From JASLDZ01 sp964242625 (lineage in GTDB: Bacteria > Pseudomonadota > Alphaproteobacteria > Caulobacterales > Caulobacteraceae): a DNA stretch of 64,000 bases. The stretch covers positions 1-64,000 of the forward strand of contig CAXTAO010000015.1 of the NCBI GenBank assembly GCA_964242625.1, written 5' to 3'. Positions 16,934 through 24,627 of this stretch are shown here, piece after piece. The first letter of the stretch is position 1. Every line of letters begins with the position of its first letter. Below the pieces are notes generated by a model. That model ran no database searches and was not told where the DNA came from. It saw only the letters and a program-made list of their open reading frames with translations. Made by a program: the position numbers and the translations under genes.

Positions 16934-18085
16934 TCAGGGCTCCACGCCCAGCCGTCGCGCGCTGTCGCGGGTCAGCGCGCCCTCCGGCAGGCGCTGGTCG
17001 CGCTGGAAGCGGTGCAGGGCGTCGCCCGCGGCTGGGGTGAACAGCCCGTCGATCGGGCCGCGGTAGTAGCCGCGCGTGCGCAGCGCTCGCTGCATGTCGG
17101 CCACGGGATTGCGGATCGCGACGACGGCGCGGCGGCGGAGCGGCCGCGGGGGGCGGGGCCGCACCCGCGTGTCGCCTGAGGCGCCCACGTCCTCGTCCAT
17201 CGGCGTCGCCGCGTAGCCCGGAGGTGGCGGCGGCGGGGGCGCGTCGTCGTCGCCGAGCCGGTCGACCGGCGGGGGGCGCGGCCCGGGCGTCGCCGCGCAG
17301 GGGCAGGGCGGCGGCGCGGCGCAGGGAGCGGGGACCCACCGCGTCCCGCCGGGACGGTCGACCACCTTCCGCTCCACCTCCCGGTATTCGGGCCCGATGG
17401 CGACCTCTTCGACACGCTCGGGCGTGTCGACCACCTCAACCTGCCGTTCGCCCCAACGGGCCGGCGACACGCGGCTCTCCAGGCGCTCGGGCCGCTCCAC
17501 CACCGTGCGCGTCACCCAGCGCGTCTCGGCGGGGACCGGGACCTCCACCCGCTGTTCCGGCCGGACGCACACGCGCCGCCACACCGTCTGGTATCTGGCG
17601 GACTCCTCCACCAGGCACATGACCTCGCCCGTGGGGGTGAGTTGCGACTGGCCCGCCCAGCCGGGACCATAGCCCGGCGTGGACAGGCTGCGGCGCCAGT
17701 AGCGCCGGGGCGGGCTCACCATCACCGTCTGCGGCGCGTCCCGCCACTCGGCAGGGATCACCTCCACTCTCACGCCGGCGGGGCGCACCACCTCGGGCTC
17801 GCTCACTTCGCGCAGCACGGGCGGGATGCGGACAGCCTCGCGCCGTTCCGGCTCCAGGAGCACGGGGCGCGTCTCCCAGTGGGTGCGGGCGGGAAAGGTG
17901 CGGGCCTCTGTCCGCGCCGGCCGCACCAGCACCTGTTCGCGCACGATCCGGGTGCGCGGGGCCTCAACCACGCGGGCGAAGCATTGGCCCGGTCGCGCGG
18001 GAGGCGGGCCCTCCTCCGCGCGCGCCGCCGGCGCGCCCGCGGCGGCGGCGACGAGGGCGGCGCCGATCAGCCAGGAAGTGCGCAT
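16934..18085 (-). CDS. Exported peptidoglycan-binding protein with degenerate repeats
   Basis: A 383-residue secreted protein. Signal peptide about 1-23. Residues about 40-260 are a series of degenerate repeats built on V-x-RPA-R, PER-x-E-x-V and PAxW-R, dominated by Val, Arg, Glu and Pro. A Pro-rich linker (about 262-310) carries seven consecutive prolines. A C-terminal PG_binding_1 domain (AIRNPVADMQRALRTRGYY through FQRDQRLPEGALT) should bind peptidoglycan. The repeats are a candidate surface spacer; no enzyme domain is visible. Confidence 0.8.
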   Translation of the reverse strand: MRTSWLIGAALVAAAAGAPAARAEEGPPPARPGQCFARVVEAPRTRIVREQVLVRPARTEARTFPARTHWETRPVLLEPERREAVRIPPVLREVSEPEVVRPAGVRVEVIPAEWRDAPQTVMVSPPRRYWRRSLSTPGYGPGWAGQSQLTPTGEVMCLVEESARYQTVWRRVCVRPEQRVEVPVPAETRWVTRTVVERPERLESRVSPARWGERQVEVVDTPERVEEVAIGPEYREVERKVVDRPGGTRWVPAPCAAPPPCPCAATPGPRPPPVDRLGDDDAPPPPPPPGYAATPMDEDVGASGDTRVRPRPPRPLRRRAVVAIRNPVADMQRALRTRGYYRGPIDGLFTPAAGDALHRFQRDQRLPEGALTRDSARRLGVEP

Positions 18086-18240
18086 GGTCGAGGGGCTCCG
18101 GTGAGCGCGGGTGGTCGGGGCGCTCTACCGCGGCGGGAGGTCGCGCGGCCAACGGCTTCGCCTTCCCGGCGAACCTTCACCTTGTGCGCGGGCGCGGGGC
18201 CCCTTACCCCGAAGCTCCCGCGCCGCCCGCCCGGACGCCC

Positions 18241-18786
18241 ATGATCGCCGCCCCGCCCCCCGTCGTCGCCCCCACGCCAGCCCCGGTGAAGCTGTGGGGG
18301 GAGGCGGCCGCTTTGATGACGCCGGAGGAGGTGCTCGCCCTTTACCCCCAAGCCCGGCCCACCCCGGCCGCGGGTTTGGGCGACGGTGCGGTCGCCCGGC
18401 TGGGCTATGAGACGTCCCTGTCCACCGGCCCCGCGCGCGTGGTGTTCTACTTCCGCGGCGACGAACTGGATGCGGTGCTGGTGCAGGTGGAGGAGGTTTC
18501 CGCCGGCTCGTCCGCCGCCACCCTGGCCACCGCGCGGCGCCTGCGCGACACCCTGGCCGTCGACTACGGCGCGCCGGACGCCGAGGCCGAGGTCGACCGG
18601 GGCGGCTTCGCCTCGCTGAACGCGCAGTGGACGCGCCGGCCGCTCAAGGTGAGCCTCGGCTACCAGGACGTGGGCGGCCGTCGCTCGACCTTGTGGGTGG
18701 CGTTCCGCGCCTGGGCGTGGAACCGCCACCTCCCCTCGCGGCCCCGCACCTTCATCAAGGGCGCAGCGTCCCGCGCGCGCGGCTGA
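18241..18786 (+). CDS. Hypothetical protein, 181 aa
   Basis: Not recognised. The ATG at 18241 follows an upstream in-frame GTG that I judge less likely. After a Pro/Ala-rich start, residues about 20-165 look like a single alpha/beta domain (MTPEEVLALYPQAR, ARVVFYFRGDELDAVLVQV, LRDTLAVDYGAP, LWVAFRAWAW). The pattern of helix, strand pair, helix and strands recalls the product of 19639-20097, with weak local similarity. It lies divergent from the peptidoglycan-binding gene and upstream of a PEP-CTERM gene. Confidence 0.65.
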   Translation: MIAAPPPVVAPTPAPVKLWGEAAALMTPEEVLALYPQARPTPAAGLGDGAVARLGYETSLSTGPARVVFYFRGDELDAVLVQVEEVSAGSSAATLATARRLRDTLAVDYGAPDAEAEVDRGGFASLNAQWTRRPLKVSLGYQDVGGRRSTLWVAFRAWAWNRHLPSRPRTFIKGAASRARG

Positions 18787-18921
18787 CGCGGCGGATCGCG
18801 ACTCGCCCGCTGTGCGCCATTGCGCCGCGCGGCGTTCCCGCAGCCGGTGCAACGGTTTGACGACATGGCGCCTCCCCTGTCAGTGGGAGCCTGGGTCCGG
18901 CATGTCGGACGGAGGCGTTGC

Positions 18922-19626
18922 GTGTCCAAGCGTAAGCGTGAGCTTCGAGAGCGGGCCGCCACGGTCCTGGTCGCGGGCGTCCTCCTGACCGGCGCGGCGG
19001 AGCCCGCCGTCGGCGAGGCCGCCGCGCTTCAGCCCGTCGCGGCGCCTGCCGCCCCTGTGGCGTTCGCGTCCGTGTCGCCGTCCGATCCGCTGGTCGCCGC
19101 CCGCGTCGTGCGATGGACGGAGCCGGCGCCCTGTCCGTCGCGCAGCCTCGCGCCCGTGCGCAAGCGGGCGGTGAAGCGGGTGCGCCGTACGCGTCCGCCC
19201 GTGCGCAGGGCTGTGCTACGCCGCGCGTCCGCGCGTCCGCTCCATTCCGTCCGTCATCGGGCGCCCCCGCCCGAGCACTGCGAAGTCATGCGGCAGAGCC
19301 GACTGGGCGGCCCGGGCGCGCCTGGAGTCGGCGAACTCATACCCGCCTCCCGGGTGGACGCCGCCCCGCCCGCCGGCGAGCCCTACGTCCCGGGCGGCGG
19401 CTACGGCGGCGCGGGCGGAGGCTCGTCGCCCGAGACCGGCTCCGGCGGCGGCCCAGGCGGGCTCGGCGGCGGCGGCGGCGGCGGTGGTGGGGGCGGCGGC
19501 GGAGGTGGTGGCGGCGGTCCCGGGACTCCCGCTGCGCCCGAGCCTCAGACCTGGGTGTTGCTGGCGTGCGGCGTGGGCCTCGCCGGCTGGGCGCTGCGGC
19601 GACGACGCGCGCTCGCGCCCGCCTGA
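18922..19626 (+). CDS. PEP-CTERM (PEPxxWA-type) sorting-signal protein with 18-Gly tract
   Basis: Predicted substrate of the nearby exosortase, 234 aa. GTG at 18922 is chosen because GGAGG lies 6 bases upstream and the signal peptide (AATVLVAGVLLTGAAEPAVG) starts soon after; an ATG at 18820 is in frame but leaves a long basic extension. The middle is very Arg/Pro-rich, then Gly-rich with 18 consecutive glycines. The C-terminus is a classic sorting signal: APEPQTW, a hydrophobic helix LLACGVGLAGWAL, and RRRR. The body has no enzymatic motif, so it is probably structural. Confidence 0.8.
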   Translation: MSKRKRELRERAATVLVAGVLLTGAAEPAVGEAAALQPVAAPAAPVAFASVSPSDPLVAARVVRWTEPAPCPSRSLAPVRKRAVKRVRRTRPPVRRAVLRRASARPLHSVRHRAPPPEHCEVMRQSRLGGPGAPGVGELIPASRVDAAPPAGEPYVPGGGYGGAGGGSSPETGSGGGPGGLGGGGGGGGGGGGGGGGGGPGTPAAPEPQTWVLLACGVGLAGWALRRRRALAPA

Positions 19627-19638
19627 GGCGGACAGCGC

Positions 19639-20097
19639 CTACAGCGCGATGGCGGCTTTCTCGTAGGTCAGCGACACCGCGCCATCGCCCGTGTCGCAGA
19701 TCCTGAGCTGCAGGTCGTCGTCGGAGACGCCCGAGACGCCGATCCGGCGCGCGGCCGTGATGTAGGTGTCATAGCGGACCTGCAGCTCGGCCTTCAGTTG
19801 GGCGAAGGTCAGCGCTCGGGTGGACAGCCGCACGCGGGCGAGCCGGCCGGAGGCGTCGAACACGAAGTCGACCGCAGACCAACGGGCGCCGCCGTAGCCC
19901 TGGTCGGCGATCTCAAGCGCCGGTTCGCCGTTCGCCGTGCGCAGCGTGCGGGCCGCCGGGAAGGCGCGCGCCACCCGGGCGTAGGCGCTTCCGAGCGCCA
20001 CGCGTCCGCCGTCCAGCGACGCGGCCGCCGGCTGAGCGCGGACAGCGGGCGAGGAGGCGGCGGCGATCAGCGAAAGCCCGAGCACGGCGCCCAGCAT
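19639..20097 (-). CDS. Hypothetical exported protein, 152 aa
   Basis: Unrecognised exported protein. ATG at 20097 gives a signal peptide MLGAVLGLSLIAAASSPAVRA; an upstream in-frame start lengthens it without improving the signal. The mature part reads as a small alpha/beta domain (RVALGSAYARVARAFPAAR, VDFVFDASGRLARVRLST, LKAELQVRYDTYI), ending just before the convergent PEP-CTERM gene. Its helix-strand-strand-helix order is similar to the product of 18241-18786. Confidence 0.65.
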   Translation of the reverse strand: MLGAVLGLSLIAAASSPAVRAQPAAASLDGGRVALGSAYARVARAFPAARTLRTANGEPALEIADQGYGGARWSAVDFVFDASGRLARVRLSTRALTFAQLKAELQVRYDTYITAARRIGVSGVSDDDLQLRICDTGDGAVSLTYEKAAIAL

Positions 20098-20248
20098 GGA
20101 GGTTTCTCCGGCGACGTCGTGTCGCAAGGAGAGATCACCACGCGGGCGGTGTGCAGGAGCTTGCCAGAGATGGTGTCCCAATCTCCAACGCCGTGGCGGG
20201 GGTTAGGGCCTTCTTGACCACGACCGATCCGCAGGCGCGGGCGTACGC

Positions 20249-20278
20249 AAAAAAGGGGCGCCGGCGGACCGGCGCCCC
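20249..20278 (-). terminator. Rho-independent terminator after the PEP-CTERM gene
   Basis: A perfect 10-bp inverted repeat GGGGCGCCGG / CCGGCGCCCC (20255-20264 and 20269-20278) with a 4-base loop is followed, on the minus strand, by six T residues (A run at 20249-20254). It lies 45 bases beyond the stop codon of the gene at 20323-21021, so it should end that transcript and insulate it from 19639-20097. Confidence 0.88.
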
Positions 20279-20322
20279 TTCAAGGCTGTGGCAGGCGGGG
20301 CGCGGAAACCCGCGCCATCGCC

Positions 20323-21021
20323 TCAGGCGGCGGCGAGCGCCGTGCGACGACGGCCGCGTAGGGCCGCGCCGGCGAGGCCCACGCCCGCCAGCATCAGAAC
20401 CCACGTTCCCGGTTCGGGAGCCGCCGAGGTGAGCGAGATGTTGTCCACAGCGAAGTCGTTGCCGCTCTGGCCGGTCAGCGTATCGACCAGGCGCAGGCTG
20501 GTCGCCCCCGACGCGGTGAAGGTGTACGAAGCGGTGTAGAGGCTGCCGGCGTCGCCCGGCGGATGCGTCATAATGCTGAACGCGTCCTGGTAGCTGGCGC
20601 CGCCGTCAGAGCTGTACTGGAAGACCAGGGTGGAAGGCTCGTTCGGGTTGTTGCCGAAGCTGCTGTTGCAGCACACGTTATAGGCGTCGGCGCTGAAGGT
20701 GTACGTCTGGCCCGCCACCGTGCCCAGGTTCAACTCCTCCCAAACCGTGGGCGAAGAGCTGGTGTAGCCATTGACAACCAGCTCGTTGTTGTTCGGGTCC
20801 ATGTCGACCCAGTACTGGTGCACCGAATGCGGGTTGCCGGTGACGGTGTAGGTGCCCTCGGGGTAGAGGGCGTTGTAGCTGGGCGTCTGGTACGCGTAGC
20901 CCGAGGTGAAGCCCGTGGCGCCGGCCGAAAAGTCGCCGTTCACCACCAGGTTTTGCGCGTGGGCCGCCCCGGCGAGGGCGGCGAAGGCCGCGGTGGCGGC
21001 GAGCAGATTGAAGCGTGTCAT
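20323..21021 (-). CDS. PEP-CTERM (PEPxxWA-type) exported protein, 232 aa
   Basis: Predicted surface protein and exosortase substrate. Signal peptide MTRFNLLAATAAFAALAGAAHAQ, then NLVVNGDFSAG at the mature start, typical of carbohydrate-binding-like beta-sandwich domains (DUF642/CBM-like) in PEP-CTERM proteins. The body is rich in Asn, Ser, Thr, Tyr and Gly. The C-terminus APEPGTWVLMLAGVGLAGAALRGRRR is annotated by its parts: PEP motif, TM helix, Arg cluster. It has its own terminator and a spacer with three GANTC sites upstream, and lies two genes from the sorting enzyme cluster. Confidence 0.88.
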   Translation of the reverse strand: MTRFNLLAATAAFAALAGAAHAQNLVVNGDFSAGATGFTSGYAYQTPSYNALYPEGTYTVTGNPHSVHQYWVDMDPNNNELVVNGYTSSSPTVWEELNLGTVAGQTYTFSADAYNVCCNSSFGNNPNEPSTLVFQYSSDGGASYQDAFSIMTHPPGDAGSLYTASYTFTASGATSLRLVDTLTGQSGNDFAVDNISLTSAAPEPGTWVLMLAGVGLAGAALRGRRRTALAAA

Positions 21022-21070
21022 GTGATGGTTCCCTCTTCCCGCCGTTATGCCGCGAAAGTGGCGGACCGTC

Positions 21071-21096
21071 GAATCGACTCGCCAAAAAGGCGAGTC
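21071..21096. promoter_or_regulatory. Hairpin with three GANTC sites upstream of the PEP-CTERM gene
   Basis: GAATC (21071-21075), GACTC (21076-21080) and GAGTC (21092-21096) sit within 26 bp; the last two form the ends of a perfect 8-bp stem, GACTCGCC / GGCGAGTC, with a five-A loop. The site lies 50-75 bases before the minus-strand start at 21021. GANTC is the CcrM methylation target in Alphaproteobacteria and clusters at GcrA-regulated promoters, so methylation-linked control is plausible. A terminator is less likely because no T run follows on either strand. Confidence 0.5.
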
Positions 21097-21130
21097 CGCG
21101 CGTGCGGCCCCGCCCCATCGGGGGTGCGCC

Positions 21131-22072
21131 TCAGCCGGCGGTGTTGTCGGGCGTGTCCGTGGCGGGTGTCGCCGCGGGAGCCGACGCGCCGGCCTTGCCG
21201 CTTGTCGGGGGCGGCGCGAAGCCCTTCTGGTATTGCACCTTGATCTGCGAGCGCAGTTTCTCGACCTGGGCCGAGACCTGTTGGGCGACGGACTGCTGGG
21301 CCATGGCCTGGCGGGCCAGAAGCGCCTGCTGATCAGGCGCCACCGTCACCGGCTCGCGACCCTGCACCACCACCAGCACCGTGGCCTGGGGCGAGGGGAA
21401 GGTCAGGAGCTTGCCCGCGGGCGCGTTCAGAAGCGCCTCGGCCAGGGGCGGCGGGAGGGTGGCGGTGTCGAGCGCGCGGCTCGCGCGGTCGTAGGGCACG
21501 CTCAGCTGCTTCAGCTTCTCGACCACGCCGTCGAGCGTGGTGGAGGCGCTGGCGATCTCCTTGGCGCGCGTGCTCGGGAAGCGCACCTCGTCCACCGCGA
21601 TGCGCTGGCGCCGGGCGAACATGAGCGGGTGGGCGGCGATGAAGTCCTGCGCCTGGGCGGGCGTGAGCTTGGGCGGGGTGACGATGGTGCGCAGGCCGCG
21701 CTGGGCGAGGAACTGCTCCTTCAACCGGGTGAAGTCGGACGGGTAGGTGGTGTCGCGCTCGACGCCGCGGTTGTGCGCGTCCTGCGCCAGGAGCGCGCGG
21801 GCGACCACGCGCTGGGTGAGGACGACCGGGTCCGCCCGGCCGCCCGCGCGGACCTCGGCCTCCAGGTCCTGCCGGGTGATCTCCTGGTTGCCGACGGTGG
21901 CGACAACCTGCCCCTTGGGGGCGTGGCGGCCGCAGCCCGCGGCGGCCAGCGCCGCCACAGCGATCGCGGCCACGTGGGCGGGGCCGCGACGGCCTGGCGC
22001 GTTGGCGCGCGCCGCCCGTCCGGAGTAAGGCGTGGTCAGGGCTTGGCTGCTGAGGGGGCGCGAGGGCTGCAT
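21131..22072 (-). CDS. EpsD-like peptidyl-prolyl cis-trans isomerase lipoprotein
   Basis: Predicted SurA-type prolyl isomerase tied to exopolysaccharide/exosortase loci, up to 313 aa. A lipobox AALAAAGC (Cys near residue 47) predicts a lipoprotein. The body has the SurA-N-like pattern VATVGNQEITRQDLEAEVR, LLAQDAHNRG, and a parvulin-like region (RIAVDEVRFPS). The C-terminus is Ala/Pro/Thr-rich. The ATG at 22072 shares a CATG with the divergent ATG at 22071 and leaves a long pre-signal region, so the start is uncertain; no good alternative ATG is visible. Confidence 0.8.
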   Translation of the reverse strand: MQPSRPLSSQALTTPYSGRAARANAPGRRGPAHVAAIAVAALAAAGCGRHAPKGQVVATVGNQEITRQDLEAEVRAGGRADPVVLTQRVVARALLAQDAHNRGVERDTTYPSDFTRLKEQFLAQRGLRTIVTPPKLTPAQAQDFIAAHPLMFARRQRIAVDEVRFPSTRAKEIASASTTLDGVVEKLKQLSVPYDRASRALDTATLPPPLAEALLNAPAGKLLTFPSPQATVLVVVQGREPVTVAPDQQALLARQAMAQQSVAQQVSAQVEKLRSQIKVQYQKGFAPPPTSGKAGASAPAATPATDTPDNTAG

Positions 22073-22322
22073 GAAGACGATCTACGACCTGATTTCTGTG
22101 GCTTTGTTCGCGGGCTTGGCCATCCTGTACCTCCAGCGTTCGGCGAGCGACGAGCCGGACACGGTCGAACTCTGGAAGTACGCGGTGGCCGCGGTTGGAT
22201 GCGCCGTGGCCGATTACCTGGGAAACAACAATAAACCGTTGGCGGCGGCCATAGCCTTTGTCGCCCTCATCGTCTTCTCCCTGTGGGCGCTCAAGCCGTT
22301 CGAGCGGTCCTCGTCGCGCTAG
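22071..22322 (+). CDS. XrtV sorting system accessory protein
   Basis: Small membrane protein, 83 aa, that accompanies exosortase V. ATG at 22071 is preceded by GAGG at 5 bases and begins the recognisable sequence MKTIYDLISVALFAGLAILY, followed by LQRSASDEPD, a second hydrophobic segment with AVGCAVADYLGNN, and a third (AAAIAFVALIVFSLWAL). It lies divergent from the EpsD-like gene and its 3' end overlaps the 3' end of epsI by 32 bp. Its molecular role is unknown; the assignment rests on sequence pattern and position. Confidence 0.85.
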   Translation: MKTIYDLISVALFAGLAILYLQRSASDEPDTVELWKYAVAAVGCAVADYLGNNNKPLAAAIAFVALIVFSLWALKPFERSSSR

Positions 22323-23034
22323 GGGCGCCCACCAGGATTTCACGCAGGCGTGCGGGGGCCCCGCCCACCAACGCCTGCGAGAAGGCCGTCAGCGCCCTGA
22401 GCCCCTGCGCCGCATCCGGCCACAGCGTCGACACGCGCACCAGCACGCCGTCCGGGATCACGCCCTGCAGACCGCGTTCCAGCATGGCGAACTTCTGCTC
22501 GCGGGTCTGCAGCGAAAGCGATTGGCCGACCCTGATCCAGAACAGCACCTGCTCGTGCCGATCCTGCCGGTCGGCGATGAAGGTCCGCGCGGGGATCGCA
22601 TGGCCCCCGCTCAGGGGAACGACATAGTCGCGGGGACGCTCGAGCACGAAACCCGCGCTCTCGTAGCAGACCTCGGGCCGGTGCACGCGGATCATGCCGC
22701 GCTGCGCCGCGCCGTAGGCGGTGAGGAGCATGATGGGAGGCAGGCCGTCGGCGGCGAAGTCGCGGGTGGCGACCTGGTCGTAGAAGTCGGCGGGCTGCGA
22801 GTCCGGCAGGATCGCATCCATCCCCTCCGCCACCGACCAGGGCCCGACCGCGCGGGGCAAAACGTCCGACAGTTTGGACGAACCCAAAAGCGCGGCGCGC
22901 CGACGCGGCGTCAGCGCCACGCCGGCCGCGCCCGCTACGGCGAGGGCCCCGCCGGCGAGCACCATGCGGCGGCTCGCGCCCGCATCGGCGGCTGCAGCCA
23001 TGTCCGGCGCGTGAGAAGCGTCGATCGCGATCAT
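22291..23034 (-). CDS. Exosortase-associated protein EpsI, V-type
   Basis: Partner protein of exosortase V, 247 aa. The N-terminus has a Tat-like SRRMVLAGG followed by a hydrophobic stretch ALAVAGAAGVAL (about 23-45). The EpsI domain shows LPRAVGPWSVAEG, MLLTAYGAAQRGMIRVHRPEVCYESAGF (conserved HRPExCY) and the later VLFWIRVGQS. ATG at 23034 overlaps the exosortase stop by 4 bases, so the two are coupled. EpsI proteins are thought to act outside the inner membrane with the exosortase. Confidence 0.92.
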   Translation of the reverse strand: MIAIDASHAPDMAAAADAGASRRMVLAGGALAVAGAAGVALTPRRRAALLGSSKLSDVLPRAVGPWSVAEGMDAILPDSQPADFYDQVATRDFAADGLPPIMLLTAYGAAQRGMIRVHRPEVCYESAGFVLERPRDYVVPLSGGHAIPARTFIADRQDRHEQVLFWIRVGQSLSLQTREQKFAMLERGLQGVIPDGVLVRVSTLWPDAAQGLRALTAFSQALVGGAPARLREILVGAPSATRTARTA

Positions 23035-23963
23035 GCGGCGGCTCCTACGGGCGGACGCAGCACACGGGGCGCGATCAACGCGTCCAGCCCGATGATGCCC
23101 AGGAGGGCGATGGTGAAGGCCACGAGGCCCGCAGTCTCGTGCAGGTAGCTCTGCGCCACCGCGTCGCCGAAGAAGTGGGTCAGGGCGATGAGCACCATGA
23201 CCCGGGCGAAGTTGCCGGCGATGGCGAACAGCACGATGGGAACGAGCATGGCCGCCAGATAGGACCAGGGCGGAGACCTGCGGATGTAAACATAGACCAG
23301 CCCGATGGCGCTGAGGCTGATCAGCGAGTTCATCCCCGAGCACGCCTCCTTCACGGCGAGGCGATAGTTGTCGACGGCAAGCTCCAGCCCGTCGCGCGCC
23401 ACGCTCCAGCCCAACAGCTGGGAGGTCTGCGCCGCCGCCTCCGTGATGCCGATCCGCAGATGATAGGTCGCCAGCCACGTCAGATGGGCCGGCATGGGGA
23501 GCGACAGCCCGAGGTAGAAGAGCGGGAACCCGCCCTTCAGCATGGCGCGCCAGCCCATCAGGGCGTAGATCGTGACCAGAGCGACGGCATAGAGCGCATA
23601 GCACTCGGTGCGAATCTCGTCGGCTACGCGCGCGAGAACGAGGACGGCCGCGGCGATGAGGCCCAGCGCCGCCGCTATGACGGGCGAGCCGGGGCGGCGC
23701 ACCGCCCGCATGGCGGGCCAGGCTCGCCAGATCAGCCAAAGGCCGATGGCCATTACGATGGGGCCGTGTTCGCCCTGCTCGGACGACCAGTCGCGCTTGG
23801 CGTTGGACACCAGGGTAGGCGCGGCGAGCAGGAGGCCCCCCGCCGCCAGCACCGCCGTCGCTCCGTGGCGCCGGAACAGTTCGGCCAGGTGCGGGCTCGC
23901 GGTTCCGCGCGGCGTGCGGAGCACCGGCTCCACCGGCGCTGAAACGGGGGATGGCATGCTCAT
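23031..23963 (-). CDS. xrtV: Exosortase V (PEP-CTERM sorting transpeptidase-like enzyme)
   Basis: Inner-membrane cysteine protease/transpeptidase-like enzyme that processes PEP-CTERM proteins, 310 aa, with about eight TM helices. The catalytic triad is visible: Cys208 in EACSGMNSL, Arg254 in NFARVM and His275 in LHETAG. ATG at 23963 (a second one two codons later is possible) gives the usual length; the frame runs further upstream without a better start. EpsI follows with a 4-base overlap. Likely substrates here are the proteins encoded at 18922-19626 and 20323-21021. Confidence 0.93.
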   Translation of the reverse strand: MSMPSPVSAPVEPVLRTPRGTASPHLAELFRRHGATAVLAAGGLLLAAPTLVSNAKRDWSSEQGEHGPIVMAIGLWLIWRAWPAMRAVRRPGSPVIAAALGLIAAAVLVLARVADEIRTECYALYAVALVTIYALMGWRAMLKGGFPLFYLGLSLPMPAHLTWLATYHLRIGITEAAAQTSQLLGWSVARDGLELAVDNYRLAVKEACSGMNSLISLSAIGLVYVYIRRSPPWSYLAAMLVPIVLFAIAGNFARVMVLIALTHFFGDAVAQSYLHETAGLVAFTIALLGIIGLDALIAPRVLRPPVGAAA

Positions 23964-24090
23964 GACCGCCGGAGTCCGACACGGGGGAGGCCGCGGCCAA
24001 GCACTCGGGCCGCGCAGACCGCAGGCGTCCCCGAAAGCCGTGAACGAGTCAAGGCGACGCTCCCGACGCGCGAGCTCCGGCGCGGCGTGC

Positions 24091-24600
24091 TCACCGACGT
24101 CGGCTCCGCCGCCGCCGCGAGCCGCTCCGCGACTGCTCCGCACCGTAGTCGCCGAGCCCGAGGCCGGTGCCGGGATCGAAGCTCCAGCTGTTGCGCCGCA
24201 GCACCGTCGCCCGCAGGAACTCGTTCACCGCCAAGGCGATCACCAACAACAACGCAATCGCCAGGGGCGCCTGCATCAGCTTTCCGAACCGCGTCACCGC
24301 GTCGTTCACCGCCTGCTTGGACACGGAGTGGCTGTAGAGGAGCGCGTTCAGGAGGATGGCTCCCAGGAGCACGTAGCCGGCCATGCGCAAAGCGAGGAGC
24401 CCCCAGGGCGGCAGCCGCCGGCCGCTGAGGCGCAGAGCCCCCACGCCCGTGCGCAGCCGCTCGGCCCAGACCGCCGCGCGGACACGCCGGCTCCTGTCGG
24501 GTTTCGCCCGGCCGCGCGTCCACCGCCGATTGTCAAGCATGCCCATCAGGCGTCCACCCACGCTTGAAACCGCCATACCCCAACCCCCGCCGCGCGCCAT
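24091..24600 (-). CDS. Hypothetical membrane protein next to exosortase V
   Basis: Unrecognised inner-membrane protein, up to 169 aa. The basic N-terminus (many Arg) precedes two hydrophobic helices, WGLLALRMAGYVLLGAILLN and MQAPLAIALLLVIALAVNEF, then NSWSFDPGTGLGLGDYG and a polybasic C-terminus ending in repeated RRRRSRRR. ATG at 24600 is the first start; the ATG at 24576 is an alternative. It ends 128 bases before the exosortase gene and starts 28 bases after the epimerase stop, so it may be part of the same transcription unit. Confidence 0.6.
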   Translation of the reverse strand: MARGGGWGMAVSSVGGRLMGMLDNRRWTRGRAKPDRSRRVRAAVWAERLRTGVGALRLSGRRLPPWGLLALRMAGYVLLGAILLNALLYSHSVSKQAVNDAVTRFGKLMQAPLAIALLLVIALAVNEFLRATVLRRNSWSFDPGTGLGLGDYGAEQSRSGSRRRRSRRR

Positions 24601-24627
24601 GCCCCGATTTGGCGCAGCGCCACCGTT

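Noticed and set aside
21076..21096. Hairpin read as a Rho-independent terminator for the EpsD-like gene
   Set aside because: The stem is good but no T run follows on either strand; the T stretch is in the loop. Treated as a regulatory candidate instead.
10576..21130. Shared CGGCATAAC element upstream of 10575 and 21021 as a common promoter
   Set aside because: The 9-base match occurs at similar distance from both starts, but with no matching -35 element and only two cases it may be chance.
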